A DNA stretch of 64,000 nucleotides, from contig CAKTJC010000004.1 of assembly GCA_934567355.1 (NCBI GenBank), positions 51,321-115,320 of the forward strand. Reading direction: 5' to 3'. This document shows positions 51,771 through 60,832 of the stretch, in pieces (the stretch's first letter is position 1; every line of letters begins with the position of its first letter). The position numbers were made by a program, and so were the translations under genes. The notes under the pieces are model-generated. The model did not search any database. It saw only the letters and a program-made list of their open reading frames with translations, and was not told the DNA's origin. This stretch comes from an uncultured Oscillospiraceae bacterium (GTDB lineage: Bacteria; Bacillota; Clostridia; Oscillospirales; Oscillospiraceae).

Positions 51771-52658
51771 TTACCGCTTCGTCTCCGGCAGGCGAAGCAG
51801 TGCCTCCAGCTGGTGCAGGAGCGCATCGGAAGGCGCTGTCAGCGGCAGGCGGCATGCACCGCAGTCGTAGCCCAGCAGGCGCATGGCGGCCTTGACGGGA
51901 ATGGGATTGACCTGGCTGAACAGCGCCCGGATAATCGGCGCAAAACGGATCTGCAAATCGGCGGCGGTGTCAAAATCTCCGTCCAGTCCTGCCCGCACCA
52001 TGGTCTGGGTCAATTCCGGGTACAGATTGGAAAGGACGGAAATGACGCCTTTTCCGCCCAACGAGAGGATGGGAACCGTCAGCTCGTCGCACCCGCTCCA
52101 CACGGAGAAATCCGCCGGGCACTGGGCGCGGATGGCAAGGATCTTTGCCATATCGCCGGTGGCCTCCTTCACCCCAGCAATATTTGGCAGGGCGCTGAGC
52201 CGCCGGTAGACCCCCACGGGAATATCAACCCCTGTCCGGGAGGGCACATTGTACAAAATGATCGGGATCCCCACAGACAGCGCTGCCGCACGAAAATGCT
52301 GGTAAAGCCCCTCGGCGGTCGCCTTATTGTAGTATGGACTGACGAGCAGAAGCGCATCCGCCCCCGCTTCCTCGGCGGCACTGCTGAGCCGGACGGTATG
52401 CTCCGTGGAATTGGAGCCGGTTCCCGCGATAATCAGGCAGTCGTCCTTTGTGTATTCCTTCGCCCGCGCGATGATCTCCAGCTTTTCCTCGTCATCCAGC
52501 GTTGCGGATTCCCCGGTGGTTCCGCACAGGACAATGGCGCGGATGCCCGCCTCCAGCTGCCTGGAAATCAGGCGCTCCAGCATGGGATAGTTGACTTCCC
52601 CGTTCAGGAACGGGGTGACCAGCGCCGTGCATGCGCCGGTAAATAACGGCCTTTTCAT
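51771..52658 (-). CDS. dapA: 4-hydroxy-tetrahydrodipicolinate synthase (DapA)
   Basis: 295 residues, the usual length. Class I aldolase barrel with GTTGESATLDDEEK (pyruvate-binding GTTGE), catalytic Tyr in LYNVPSRTG and Schiff-base Lys in AGVKEATGD. Condenses pyruvate with aspartate semialdehyde in lysine/diaminopimelate synthesis. ATG 52658 has GGAGG 10 nt upstream. It stands alone, divergent from queA. N-acetylneuraminate lyase, a sister family, is less likely given the YNVPSRTG motif. Confidence 0.9.
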   Translation of the reverse strand: MKRPLFTGACTALVTPFLNGEVNYPMLERLISRQLEAGIRAIVLCGTTGESATLDDEEKLEIIARAKEYTKDDCLIIAGTGSNSTEHTVRLSSAAEEAGADALLLVSPYYNKATAEGLYQHFRAAALSVGIPIILYNVPSRTGVDIPVGVYRRLSALPNIAGVKEATGDMAKILAIRAQCPADFSVWSGCDELTVPILSLGGKGVISVLSNLYPELTQTMVRAGLDGDFDTAADLQIRFAPIIRALFSQVNPIPVKAAMRLLGYDCGACRLPLTAPSDALLHQLEALLRLPETKR

Positions 52659-52708
52659 GAAATAAGCACCTCCGTCCCAGTTTATGCAGGTGCAATTCAA
52701 TTTGTCTG

Positions 52709-52737
52709 TTGCAAAATGCGCGGAAATCGACTATACT
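52709..52737 (+). promoter_or_regulatory. Promoter of queA
   Basis: TTGCAA, 17-bp spacer, TATACT, 30 bp before the GTG start of queA. Confidence 0.65.
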
Positions 52738-52767
52738 TGTATCGCTTTGAAATCGGAGGATAAAAAC

Positions 52768-53790
52768 GTGAAAACCCATGATTTTTACTATGATCTGCCG
52801 GAAGAACTGATTGCCCAGACCCCCCTGGAAAAGCGGGATGCCTCCCGCCTGATGGTGTTGCACAGAGAATCCGGCGAAATTGAACACAAGCATTTTTATG
52901 ATGTTATCGATTACCTTAACCCCGGCGACTGCCTGGTACTGAACGATTCCCGCGTTCTGCCCGCCCGCCTGCTGGGGCACCGTCCCACCGGCGGCGCGGT
53001 GGAGGTGCTGCTCCTGCGCGACCTGGGCGACAAGAAATGGGAGTGCCTGTGTAAGCCTGGGCGCAAAATGCGTCAGGGCGATACCGTCAGCTTCGGTGAC
53101 GGCGAGCTGACCGCCACCGTGCGCCAGGTGCAGGAGGATGGAAACCGCATTGTAGAATTCCATTACGAGGGCATCTTCCTGGAGGTACTGGAACGCCTTG
53201 GAAAAATGCCCCTGCCGCCCTATATCAAGGCAGAACTCCCCGACCAGGAGCGCTACCAGACCGTCTACTCCCGCGAGACCGGTTCTGCCGCCGCCCCCAC
53301 CGCCGGCCTGCACTTTACCCAGGAGCTGCTGGATAAAATCCGCGCCAAGGGCGTCAAGACCGCTTTCGTCACACTTCACGTGGGGCTGGGTACCTTCCGC
53401 CCGGTCAAGGCGGAGGATGTTCTCGACCATCATATGCACAGCGAGCTGTGCATGATCAATCAGGAAACGGCGGATATACTCAACGAAACCAAACGAACCG
53501 GCGGCCGCATCATCTGCGTCGGCACCACATCCTGCCGCACCCTGGAATCCCTGGTAAACGACGACGGCACCTTCACCCCCAAATCCCGCTGGACGGACAT
53601 CTTCATCTACCCCGGCTACCAATTCAAAGCCATGGAAGGCCTGATCACCAATTTCCACCTTCCCGAAAGCACCCTGGTCATGCTGGTATCCGCCTTTGCC
53701 GGGCGGGAAAAGGTTCTGAACGCCTACCGCTGCGCAGTTGAGGAGCGGTATCGTTTTTTTTCTTTTGGGGATGCGATGGTCATCATATAG
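52768..53790 (+). CDS. queA: S-adenosylmethionine:tRNA ribosyltransferase-isomerase (QueA)
   Basis: 340 residues, full length. Family blocks [45 protein letters not shown] and [11 protein letters not shown] are all present. Transfers and isomerises the ribosyl part of SAM to preQ1-tRNA to give epoxyqueuosine in the tRNA queuosine pathway. GTG 52768 follows GGAGG by 8 nt; the frame upstream lacks homology. No other queuosine gene is next to it. Confidence 0.96.
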   Translation: MKTHDFYYDLPEELIAQTPLEKRDASRLMVLHRESGEIEHKHFYDVIDYLNPGDCLVLNDSRVLPARLLGHRPTGGAVEVLLLRDLGDKKWECLCKPGRKMRQGDTVSFGDGELTATVRQVQEDGNRIVEFHYEGIFLEVLERLGKMPLPPYIKAELPDQERYQTVYSRETGSAAAPTAGLHFTQELLDKIRAKGVKTAFVTLHVGLGTFRPVKAEDVLDHHMHSELCMINQETADILNETKRTGGRIICVGTTSCRTLESLVNDDGTFTPKSRWTDIFIYPGYQFKAMEGLITNFHLPESTLVMLVSAFAGREKVLNAYRCAVEERYRFFSFGDAMVII

Positions 53791-53823
53791 AAGAAACCAG
53801 CCGATTAAAAAATCAAAAAACCA

Positions 53824-53855
53824 GTCAAATCAAAGCCTTTTCAACCTGATTTGAC
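53824..53855 (+). terminator. Intrinsic terminator of queA
   Basis: GTCAAATCA / TGATTTGAC arms, 34 bp past the stop; no strong T tract. Confidence 0.5.
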
Positions 53856-53996
53856 ATCTCGACTGCGAGAAAATCACCTGCTTTTAGACGATGCTTCTTC
53901 TTTTTTCAGCCGATGTATATAAAACAAGAGAAATCAAAATGCATATTCTTTCATAGAATATGACTGAAAACGAAATTAATCCCTGGTTCTGATATG

Positions 53997-54076
53997 TACC
54001 CCCAATACTGGACACCCAGTATTGGGGGTATTGCTATATGAAATACAGCTATGAGTACAAGCGGACGTGCGTTTAA
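53997..54076 (+). mobile_element. Relic of an IS3-family element
   Basis: A perfect inverted repeat TACCCCCAATACTGG / CCAGTATTGGGGGTA (4-nt loop) is followed by a 12-codon frame MKYSYEYKRTCV and a stop (54038-54076), which equals the first residues of an IS3-type OrfA. Nothing else of the transposase remains. The surrounding gap 53856-54279 shows no supported gene. Confidence 0.5.
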
Positions 54077-54279
54077 TGCCATCTCAGAAGAATTGTTTCC
54101 GTGTGCCCATGCAAAAGCGTGCAGCTCCGATATAATGATCGCGCTGAATTCTTCCCTTATCCGCTTTTCGACGAGAACGGACGGTGCCCCTTTTTAGAGC
54201 TGATAAGTATATTGAGTTTGTACGTAATCATTGAGATGACTAAAATGTAAACTACTTTCTTTTATATGTTAAGTTAATA

Positions 54280-55275
54280 TCAGGTGGATTCCCGTATAAC
54301 AATTTGATAGGCGATTTCCTTTTGATAAAGAGGTGCATGTTCCACGATGTGGTCGACCAACATATTGGCGGCGGCCTCACCCATTTGGTGTGAAAACTGT
54401 GCAACGGTAGTCAGCGATGGTGTTAGGTAGCGAACAAAGTCAATATCGCCAACCCCTGAAACGCGTACCTCCTCTGGAATTCGGATCCCGTGAGCTTTCA
54501 GCGCGTCCATAACGCCTACAGCAATCAGATCGTTTCCGCAAATCACACTGTCAAATTCTATTCCAAGCTGTAAAAAATGTTCAACGGCTGTGGAACCGGT
54601 AAGAAAGTCGTAACGACCCCAGTAGATCAATTCCCTCTGCAATGGGAGATTTGATTCCTCCAGGGCAGCAGTAAATCCATAGTATCTATCTGAGATTGAC
54701 AAGGGCTCTTGGGCTACGAAGGCCAATTTTTTACTGCCTGCCTGAATATGAAACTTTGTTATTTCCCTAATCGCGGTTTGCGTGTCAGAAAAAACCTTTC
54801 CGACTGTTGCAACGGATGGTGATTTCTCACTGACCAGACGATCCACAACGACTGTGGGAATGTTTCTTGGTAAGAATGACAAATCCATGGGCAAGCCGAT
54901 TTGGTCAAAAATGATTCCGTCTACCATACGGGACGCCAGATAGTCAAACGCAGCTCGAACCCGCTGAAGGTCATTGTCAATGTCAGAAAACACCACGCTG
55001 AAGTTTCGTTTTCTGGCAGCATCCTCAATTCCTCTCGCAATATTTGAATAGAAAGGATTTGTGATGTCTGGCAAAACGAAACCCAAGGTGTTTGTTTTTT
55101 GCCCCCGAAGGCTTTTGGCCATAAAGTTGGGAACGTAGTTGTGTTCTGCCGCTATTGTCAGGATCCTTGCTTTTGTTTCCTCGCTGATGTTCATATCGCG
55201 ATTGTTCAGCACTTTCGAAACAGTTGTGGTTGAACAGTTTGCTAATGCTGCAATATCTTTTACTGTAATTCCCAA
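54280..55275 (-). CDS. LacI-family transcriptional repressor of the nucleoside locus
   Basis: 331 residues from TTG 55275 with AAGGAGG 8 nt upstream. LacI helix-turn-helix ITVKDIAALANCSTTTVSKVLNN, hinge with KSLRGQKTNTLGFVLPDIT, then a periplasmic-binding-like effector domain. Transcribed away from the nucleoside genes. The inverted repeat at 55793-55825 over the promoter of those genes contains TAACGTTA-type centres of the kind LacI proteins bind, so it is the probable operator. Confidence 0.92.
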   Translation of the reverse strand: MGITVKDIAALANCSTTTVSKVLNNRDMNISEETKARILTIAAEHNYVPNFMAKSLRGQKTNTLGFVLPDITNPFYSNIARGIEDAARKRNFSVVFSDIDNDLQRVRAAFDYLASRMVDGIIFDQIGLPMDLSFLPRNIPTVVVDRLVSEKSPSVATVGKVFSDTQTAIREITKFHIQAGSKKLAFVAQEPLSISDRYYGFTAALEESNLPLQRELIYWGRYDFLTGSTAVEHFLQLGIEFDSVICGNDLIAVGVMDALKAHGIRIPEEVRVSGVGDIDFVRYLTPSLTTVAQFSHQMGEAAANMLVDHIVEHAPLYQKEIAYQIVIREST

Positions 55276-55365
55276 AAAAAGTCCTCCTTACAAATGTTTT
55301 TAGCAACGAGAAAATACACATTTAAGCGTATGTGTTTTTGCATCAGGGCATCAAGCGAATTTTAC

Positions 55366-55592
55366 TTAGGGAACCTCTGAATGAATCGACTTCGGCTGAG
55401 CAACGAATCTTTTTCCCTGGCTGTGTGGTTTCAAGAGTGGGAAATAAAACGCAACCGTTGCCGGCGGGAGACGACCTACGGACGCAGCATGCCCCTTGCG
55501 GGTACATACGGAATTCCGGCGCTTTTGAAGTCTCCATCCAGTGAAAAAGCTCTCGCTGTCAGCTCTTGCCGATTTTTTCAGAGCTTCCTCAG
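55366..55592. repeat. Miniature inverted-repeat element, copy 1 (about 227 bp)
   Basis: Ends TTAGGGAACCTCTGAATGAATC and GATTTTTTCAGAGCTTCCTC are imperfect terminal repeats in inverted order. The whole segment is clearly similar to the reverse complement of 58963-59187; the best-kept core is GCATGCCCCTTGCGGGTACA with GCCGGCGGGAG before it. No coding capacity. Lies between the LacI gene and the kinase promoter. Apart from this and the promoter, the 595-bp gap holds an AT-rich stretch with nothing recognised. Confidence 0.65.
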
Positions 55593-55764
55593 AAAATGGT
55601 GATGCAACGGAAAATTCAGGGTGAAAGACTGCATGAAATGTTGTTTCAATTCTCTAATGGATTATTATATATCTTTCTGGCGGAAAAAGCTACTGACAAT
55701 ACGAAATTTTCCCAGTGAGGCAAATTCACCAAAAAGTACACGGCCTTTTTGGAATATATGATTA

Positions 55765-55825
55765 TTGACGATGAAACATTCTTCTGCTATTATTAGGGTA
55801 ACGTTAACCTACAACGTTACCCTAA
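55765..55825 (+). promoter_or_regulatory. Promoter overlapped by a 13-bp perfect inverted repeat (LacI-type operator)
   Basis: TTGACG (55765), 17-bp spacer, TATTAT (55788-55793), immediately followed by TTAGGGTAACGTT - 7 bp - AACGTTACCCTAA (55793-55825). A bound repressor would cover the -10 and start site. Start of the kinase gene is 45 bp further. Confidence 0.75.
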
Positions 55826-55870
55826 GGAAATATAACATATTTTTAGGCAAAATACAAGGGGGAGAACTAT

Positions 55871-56764
55871 TTGAAGATTATCAATTTTGGTTCTTTAAAT
55901 TTAGATCATGTTTATGATGTTGAACAAATCGTGGAGAAAAGTATGACGATCAAAGCGTCAGGCTACAGAAACTATTGCGGTGGAAAGGGATTGAATCAAT
56001 CCGTTGCAATGGCTCGGGCTGGTGCAAAGGTGACACATGTTGGCGCGGTTGGGGCAGATGGGACGCCATTGCTGAATCTGCTGGATAAATGTGGGGTGGA
56101 TACAGGCTGCATACGGACTCTTGATGTTCCAACGGGACATGCCATTATCCAGGTTGACAGTTTTGGAGATAATTGCATCATTATCTTTGGAGGAGCGAAC
56201 CAAGAAATAGGTCGAGAACAAATAGATGACACTCTGGATGCCGCTGCACCGGGAGAGTACCTGGTAATTCAGAATGAAATCTCAAATATTCCGTATTTGG
56301 TTGACAGAGCGTATGAAAAAGGTATGGTTATCTGCTTCAACCCTTCGCCTATGTCGGAATCAGTGGGAGAGGAAACGCTCCTCTCAAAAGTATCCTATCT
56401 ATTCATCAACGAAATTGAAGGGATGCTTCTAAGCGGAGAACAAGGGAAATATGCCATTTTGGAAAATCTAAGAACGAGATTTCCCAATTGCTCCATCATT
56501 CTGACTTTGGGAGCAAAAGGTGCAGTTTATTCCGGCCCCGAGGGTGTTTTTGAACAGGGGATTTATAAGACAGAAACAGTGGACACCACTGGAGCAGGGG
56601 ACACTTTCTGCGGTTTTTTTATTGCATCCGTCAGCAAAGGAGAAAGCATCTCCAATGCACTGAAATATGCGTCGAAAGCGAGCAGTATCTGCGTTTCCCG
56701 GCCGGGCGCAGCGCCTTCAATTCCGACGATTGATGAGGTATTGGCGGGGTTAAGGGGGGAATAA
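55871..56764 (+). CDS. PfkB-family carbohydrate kinase, ribokinase-like
   Basis: 297 residues from TTG 55871 (GGGGGAG upstream). Ribokinase-type signature 1 CGGKGLNQSVAMARAG (about 37-52) and signature 2 DTTGAGDTFCGFF with the catalytic Asp (about 238-250). Probably phosphorylates the ribose (or the nucleoside) released by the hydrolase encoded next. First gene of the nucleoside operon, directly behind the LacI-type operator. Confidence 0.88.
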   Translation: MKIINFGSLNLDHVYDVEQIVEKSMTIKASGYRNYCGGKGLNQSVAMARAGAKVTHVGAVGADGTPLLNLLDKCGVDTGCIRTLDVPTGHAIIQVDSFGDNCIIIFGGANQEIGREQIDDTLDAAAPGEYLVIQNEISNIPYLVDRAYEKGMVICFNPSPMSESVGEETLLSKVSYLFINEIEGMLLSGEQGKYAILENLRTRFPNCSIILTLGAKGAVYSGPEGVFEQGIYKTETVDTTGAGDTFCGFFIASVSKGESISNALKYASKASSICVSRPGAAPSIPTIDEVLAGLRGE

Positions 56765-56815
56765 TGCAGGAAAAAAATAAAACAAAAAAACAGATCAAAC
56801 TTAAAGGAGACACAA

Positions 56816-57754
56816 ATGGAAAAGCAAAAGATTATTTTGGACTGCGATCCCGGTCATGATGACGCGATTGCAATTATGGTTGCGGGCGGATGCCCTGACA
56901 TTGAGATATTGGGCATCACAATAACTCATGGGAATAACTATTTACGCAATGTGACGCGAAATGCGCTAAATATCTGCCAGTGGCTTGAATTGGATGTGCC
57001 TGTTTATGTCGGGTGTGAAGTGCCGCTTGTCCGGGATCTTGTAATTCCTCCCGGAGTGACAGATCCAACTGGAATGCGCTCAAATTTCCCCTTTCCGCCT
57101 CTTACGAAAAAGGCAGAGGAAAAGGGTGCAGTGGATTTCATCATTGAGACCATTCAGAAGTACCCCGGTGAAGTAACCCTGATTCCCACCGGCCCCATGT
57201 CTAACATAGGTTTGGCAATGCGTAAGGAGCCTGCGATTATACCACTTATTAAGCAAATTTACTTTATGGGTGGCGCCAGAGAGCACGGCAATGTGAACGG
57301 TGCTGCGGAATTTAATATTTGGGCGGATCCGGAGGCGGCGAGTATTGTCATAAATAGTGGTGTCCCGCTTGTGATGATGGGATTGGACGTGACAAGAAAG
57401 GCATTGTGTCTCCCGGAGGTGATTGAACGTATCGGCAAGCTCAATAATCGTGCATCGAAGTTGTTTGTTGAGTTAATGACGGTTTTCTCTGAAGGTCAGA
57501 AGAGAATGTATGGGTGGCTGGGGGCTCCAGTACATGACGCAACTTGCGTTGCCTACTTGATTGACCCGTCATTTATGGAAACGAAGGATATGCTTGTAGA
57601 GGTTGACCTCTCACATGGCCCTAGTTATGGGCGAACCAATTGTGACGGCTTTTTTATTTTGGGTGATTCTACTTCAAATGTAAAGGTCTGCACGGATCTG
57701 AATCCAAATGGATTCTGGGAGATCGTGGAAAAAAGCTTAAAAAATTACAAATAA
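56816..57754 (+). CDS. Nucleoside hydrolase (IunH/Rih family)
   Basis: 312 residues, normal family length. N-terminal calcium-binding DCDPGHDDAIAI, later GGAREHGNVNGAAEFNIWAD and, near the C-terminus, a His in APVHDATCV. Cleaves the N-glycosidic bond of purine and/or pyrimidine ribonucleosides to base and ribose in the cytoplasm. AAAGGAG before the start. With a ribokinase-like partner and a BMP-type importer the locus makes a complete uptake-and-cleavage route. Confidence 0.94.
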   Translation: MEKQKIILDCDPGHDDAIAIMVAGGCPDIEILGITITHGNNYLRNVTRNALNICQWLELDVPVYVGCEVPLVRDLVIPPGVTDPTGMRSNFPFPPLTKKAEEKGAVDFIIETIQKYPGEVTLIPTGPMSNIGLAMRKEPAIIPLIKQIYFMGGAREHGNVNGAAEFNIWADPEAASIVINSGVPLVMMGLDVTRKALCLPEVIERIGKLNNRASKLFVELMTVFSEGQKRMYGWLGAPVHDATCVAYLIDPSFMETKDMLVEVDLSHGPSYGRTNCDGFFILGDSTSNVKVCTDLNPNGFWEIVEKSLKNYK

Positions 57755-57768
57755 GAGGAGAACATAGC

Positions 57769-58920
57769 ATGAAAAAGATGATTAGTTTTGTCCTAGCGGC
57801 CGCTCTGCTGCTTGCACTGGCTGGATGCGCCGGTAAAACCAACGGACCCGAAAAAATGTCGACCTTAGATGCTAACAGCGTTTCGAAGGGAGATCAAGAA
57901 ACAACGGCTTCGCAAAATGAGGAAATTCAAGTAGCTTTATTGATCTGTGCGGGTGGAGATTTGGATGACCGCGGTTTCAATACAGATGCCTGGAAAGCGA
58001 TTAACCGCTATTGCGATGAAAATGGGCTGAAATGTGGATATTATATGCCATCTGAAAGTACTGTTGAGATGGATTTGGCTGCGTGTGATGCAGCGGTAAA
58101 GGCCGGTGCCAAATTTATTGTCGTTTGCTCCGGAATGTTCCAGGTATCTCTGTTGGAAATGAGCAAGGCATACCCGGATGTGAAATTCCTTTCCATTGAA
58201 GCAACACCGCAGAGCACAGATGGACAGATTGAAATCCTGGATAATGTAAAGGTTATTAACTTCTCGGCGGAGCAGTCCGGGTATATGGCGGGATATGCCT
58301 GTGTTAAGGATGGCTATAAAAATCTCGGCGTTCTGTGTGCAACGGCACTGCCCGGTATCATTCAGTATGGTTACGGCTTTATTGCCGGTTGTGATGCGGC
58401 TGCTACGGAAATGGGGGCAGATGATGTCACTTTGAAATATATGTATCTTCCCGGCGCATTGAGTCCGGACCGCCAAACAACTGCCGCGGCATGGTATCAG
58501 GCTGGTACCGAAGTAATCTTTACTGTCGCAGGTCCCGGTAATCTTTCTGTTTTTGCAGCGGCAGAACAGAACAATGGACTTTGTGTAGGCTGTGACAGCG
58601 ATCAAAGCGCGGAATCTGATACCGTTATTCTGTCTGCACTGAAGGATCTTGATTCTGTATGCTATAACACATTGGTTGATTGGGGCAATGGCGCATTTGC
58701 AGGCGGTGAAGTGTTCTTGCTTGGCGCTGCAGATCATGCAACGGGACTGGCAAATGCATCCTCTAAGCTTGCGAATTTCAGCCAGTCGGAGTATGATACA
58801 CTGTTCCGGAAAATTGCCGAAAACGTGGACGGAATTGCAGATTCTATTCCGAATGATAGAACTTGTGAATCCCCCGAGCAGATTACGATTCAAAGTATTA
58901 CCTTGGATTACGTAAACTAA
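57769..58920 (+). CDS. BMP-family nucleoside-binding lipoprotein
   Basis: 383 residues. Lipobox LAGC at Cys20. Family-typical starts of the mature domain: VALLICAGGDLDDRGFNTDAW and later FSAEQSGYMAGYAC. BMP (PnrA/BmpA) lipoproteins bind purine nucleosides for ABC importers. GAGGAG upstream. Followed by a miniature element and then the ATPase and permease genes of the same importer. Confidence 0.92.
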   Translation: MKKMISFVLAAALLLALAGCAGKTNGPEKMSTLDANSVSKGDQETTASQNEEIQVALLICAGGDLDDRGFNTDAWKAINRYCDENGLKCGYYMPSESTVEMDLAACDAAVKAGAKFIVVCSGMFQVSLLEMSKAYPDVKFLSIEATPQSTDGQIEILDNVKVINFSAEQSGYMAGYACVKDGYKNLGVLCATALPGIIQYGYGFIAGCDAAATEMGADDVTLKYMYLPGALSPDRQTTAAAWYQAGTEVIFTVAGPGNLSVFAAAEQNNGLCVGCDSDQSAESDTVILSALKDLDSVCYNTLVDWGNGAFAGGEVFLLGAADHATGLANASSKLANFSQSEYDTLFRKIAENVDGIADSIPNDRTCESPEQITIQSITLDYVN

Positions 58921-58962
58921 GGCTTTTTAATCTATTGCCTGAGGCTGTCAGCTGGATTTGTT

Positions 58963-59187
58963 TTAGGGAAGCACTGATTAAATTCGCAAGAGCTGTGAGC
59001 AAGAGATTTTTCGGCCAATCGAGGTATTGAAAACGGCGGAATACTGTATGTACCCGCAAGGGGCATGCCGCATCCGTAAGCCGGCTCCCGCCGGCAACGG
59101 CTGCGCTATATTTCCCGTTTTCGATACCGAAGAGTGGGCGGAAAAGATCCGCTCACAGCCAGAGACGATTTATTCAGAGGCTCCTTA
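58963..59187. repeat. Miniature inverted-repeat element, copy 2 (about 225 bp), inverted relative to copy 1
   Basis: Left end TTAGGGAAGCACTGATTAAA, right end TATTCAGAGGCTCCTTA; core GTACCCGCAAGGGGCATGCC is the reverse complement of the core of copy 1. It sits between the lipoprotein and ATPase genes of one importer, so it inserted inside the operon. Confidence 0.65.
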
Positions 59188-59233
59188 GAGCCTCTATAAG
59201 AATATACAGGAATTAATTTGACAGGTACAGTGT

Positions 59234-59266
59234 GGTGGATAACCGCCTTTCGGAGGGTTATCCACC
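59234..59266 (+). other. Leader hairpin before the ABC ATPase gene
   Basis: GGTGGATAACC / GGTTATCCACC, perfect 11-bp arms with an 11-nt loop, ending 39 bp before the ATPase start codon. A TTGACA is found at 59218 but no fitting -10. It may act as an RNA processing or attenuation element that sets permease/ATPase levels apart from the lipoprotein. Confidence 0.5.
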
Positions 59267-59305
59267 ATGCTTCGACAAATGTCTGGAAAGTGCAAGGAGG
59301 AACAA

Positions 59306-60832
59306 ATGGAAAACTATGCAATCGAGATGCGCCATATCACAAAAGTTTTTCCGGGAATAATTGCGAACGATGACATTTCACTCAGCCTGCGGGAGGGAGA
59401 AATACTTGCTTTGCTGGGGGAAAATGGCGCAGGAAAATCCACGCTGATGAGTATCCTCTTTGGCTTGTATAAACCATCCTCCGGGGAGATATACGTCCGT
59501 GGGAAAAAGGAGTCAATTTCCAGCCCAAATGATGCAGATCGTCTGGGAATTGGTATGGTGCACCAGCACTTTAAACTGGTTGATTCGTTCACAGTCCTGG
59601 AAAATATTGTGCTGGGCAAAGAGTCTGTCCACCATGGTGTCCTGAGAATGCGAGAAGCACGGGAAAAAATACTGGCATTGAGCAAAGCATACGGTTTTGA
59701 AATTGACCTGGATGCTAAGGTTTCCGACATTACTGTAGGCATGCAGCAGCGAGTCGAGATTTTGAAAATGCTGTATCGGGACAATAACATTCTGATTTTT
59801 GATGAGCCCACTGCAGTATTGACCCCTCAGGAAATCGACGAGCTTATGAAGGTTACGAAAAATCTGTCGGCTCGAGGAAAATCAATTATTTTTATCTCTC
59901 ATAAGCTGAAGGAAATTAAGCAGATTGCAGATCGTTGTACAGTATTGCGCCTTGGAAAGTGTATTGGAACCGTGGACGTGGCATCCACAACGATGGAAGA
60001 AATGTCCGAGATGATGGTTGGCAGAAAGCTAAATTTGTCTATCGATAAAAAGCCTGCGCACCCGGGCGATGCGATACTTTCTGTTCATAATCTGGTAGTG
60101 ATGGATCCCGTAACGGGAACTAAAAAGGTAAATAACGTCTCTTTTGAAGCGCGTGCAGGGGAAATTACATGTATTGCGGGCATTGACAACAATGGACAAT
60201 CAGAAATGGTGCTTGCGCTGGCAGGAATGATTGAAAGCAAAGGAGATATTAGCCTCGATGGAGAGAGGATAACAGGTAAAGGAATTCGTTATCGTAATAC
60301 TCACGGAGTATCGCATATCCCGGAAGATCGTCACAAGCATGGTTTGGTGCTGGATTTTAATTTGGACGAGAATATGATCCTTCAGACTTATTTCACGCCG
60401 GAATTTTCATCTCATGGATTCTTGCGCGCAAAAGCCATTGAGGATTATGCAGAGGAAATGATTCGAGAATATGATATTCGTTGTGCCAATGGAACCCTCA
60501 CAAATGTACGGAGCATGTCCGGCGGAAATCAGCAGAAAATAATTCTTGCCCGGGAAATTTCACGTGCGCACGACCTTTTGATTGCGGTTCAGCCAACCCG
60601 CGGTTTGGATATTGGGGCGGCTAGATTCATTCACGAGCAGCTAGTGAAAGAGAGAGACAGCGGAAAGGCTGTCCTGCTTGTATCTCTTGAACTGGATGAA
60701 GTGATGGAGGTGTCAGATCGTATTTTGGTTATGCATTCCGGTGAAATCGTTGCAGATGTGAGACCAAAAGAGGTGTCCATACAGGAGCTTGGGCTTTATA
60801 TGGCTGGCGCAAAAAGGAGTGTGTCTGTATGA
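59306..60832 (+). CDS. Nucleoside ABC transporter ATPase, duplicated (RbsA/NupA-like)
   Basis: 508 residues, two ABC domains. Domain 1: Walker A GENGAGKST, signature-like VGMQQRVEI, Walker B ILIFDEPTAVL. Domain 2: degenerate Walker A GIDNNGQSE, signature MSGGNQQKI, Walker B-like LLIAVQPTRGLDIG. This pattern is standard for the BMP-type nucleoside importers and ribose importers. ATG 59306 has AGGAGG; the frame 13 codons upstream begins inside the hairpin. Confidence 0.94.
   Translation: MENYAIEMRHITKVFPGIIANDDISLSLREGEILALLGENGAGKSTLMSILFGLYKPSSGEIYVRGKKESISSPNDADRLGIGMVHQHFKLVDSFTVLENIVLGKESVHHGVLRMREAREKILALSKAYGFEIDLDAKVSDITVGMQQRVEILKMLYRDNNILIFDEPTAVLTPQEIDELMKVTKNLSARGKSIIFISHKLKEIKQIADRCTVLRLGKCIGTVDVASTTMEEMSEMMVGRKLNLSIDKKPAHPGDAILSVHNLVVMDPVTGTKKVNNVSFEARAGEITCIAGIDNNGQSEMVLALAGMIESKGDISLDGERITGKGIRYRNTHGVSHIPEDRHKHGLVLDFNLDENMILQTYFTPEFSSHGFLRAKAIEDYAEEMIREYDIRCANGTLTNVRSMSGGNQQKIILAREISRAHDLLIAVQPTRGLDIGAARFIHEQLVKERDSGKAVLLVSLELDEVMEVSDRILVMHSGEIVADVRPKEVSIQELGLYMAGAKRSVSV

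Noticed and set aside
52492..53658. 388-codon minus-strand frame opposite queA
   Set aside because: QueA motifs on the plus strand are complete; the antisense product is low-complexity and resembles nothing.
55316..55335. ACACAT/ATGTGT inverted repeat upstream of the LacI gene as autoregulatory operator
   Set aside because: Only 6-bp arms and unlike the strong operator at 55793; kept out for lack of support.
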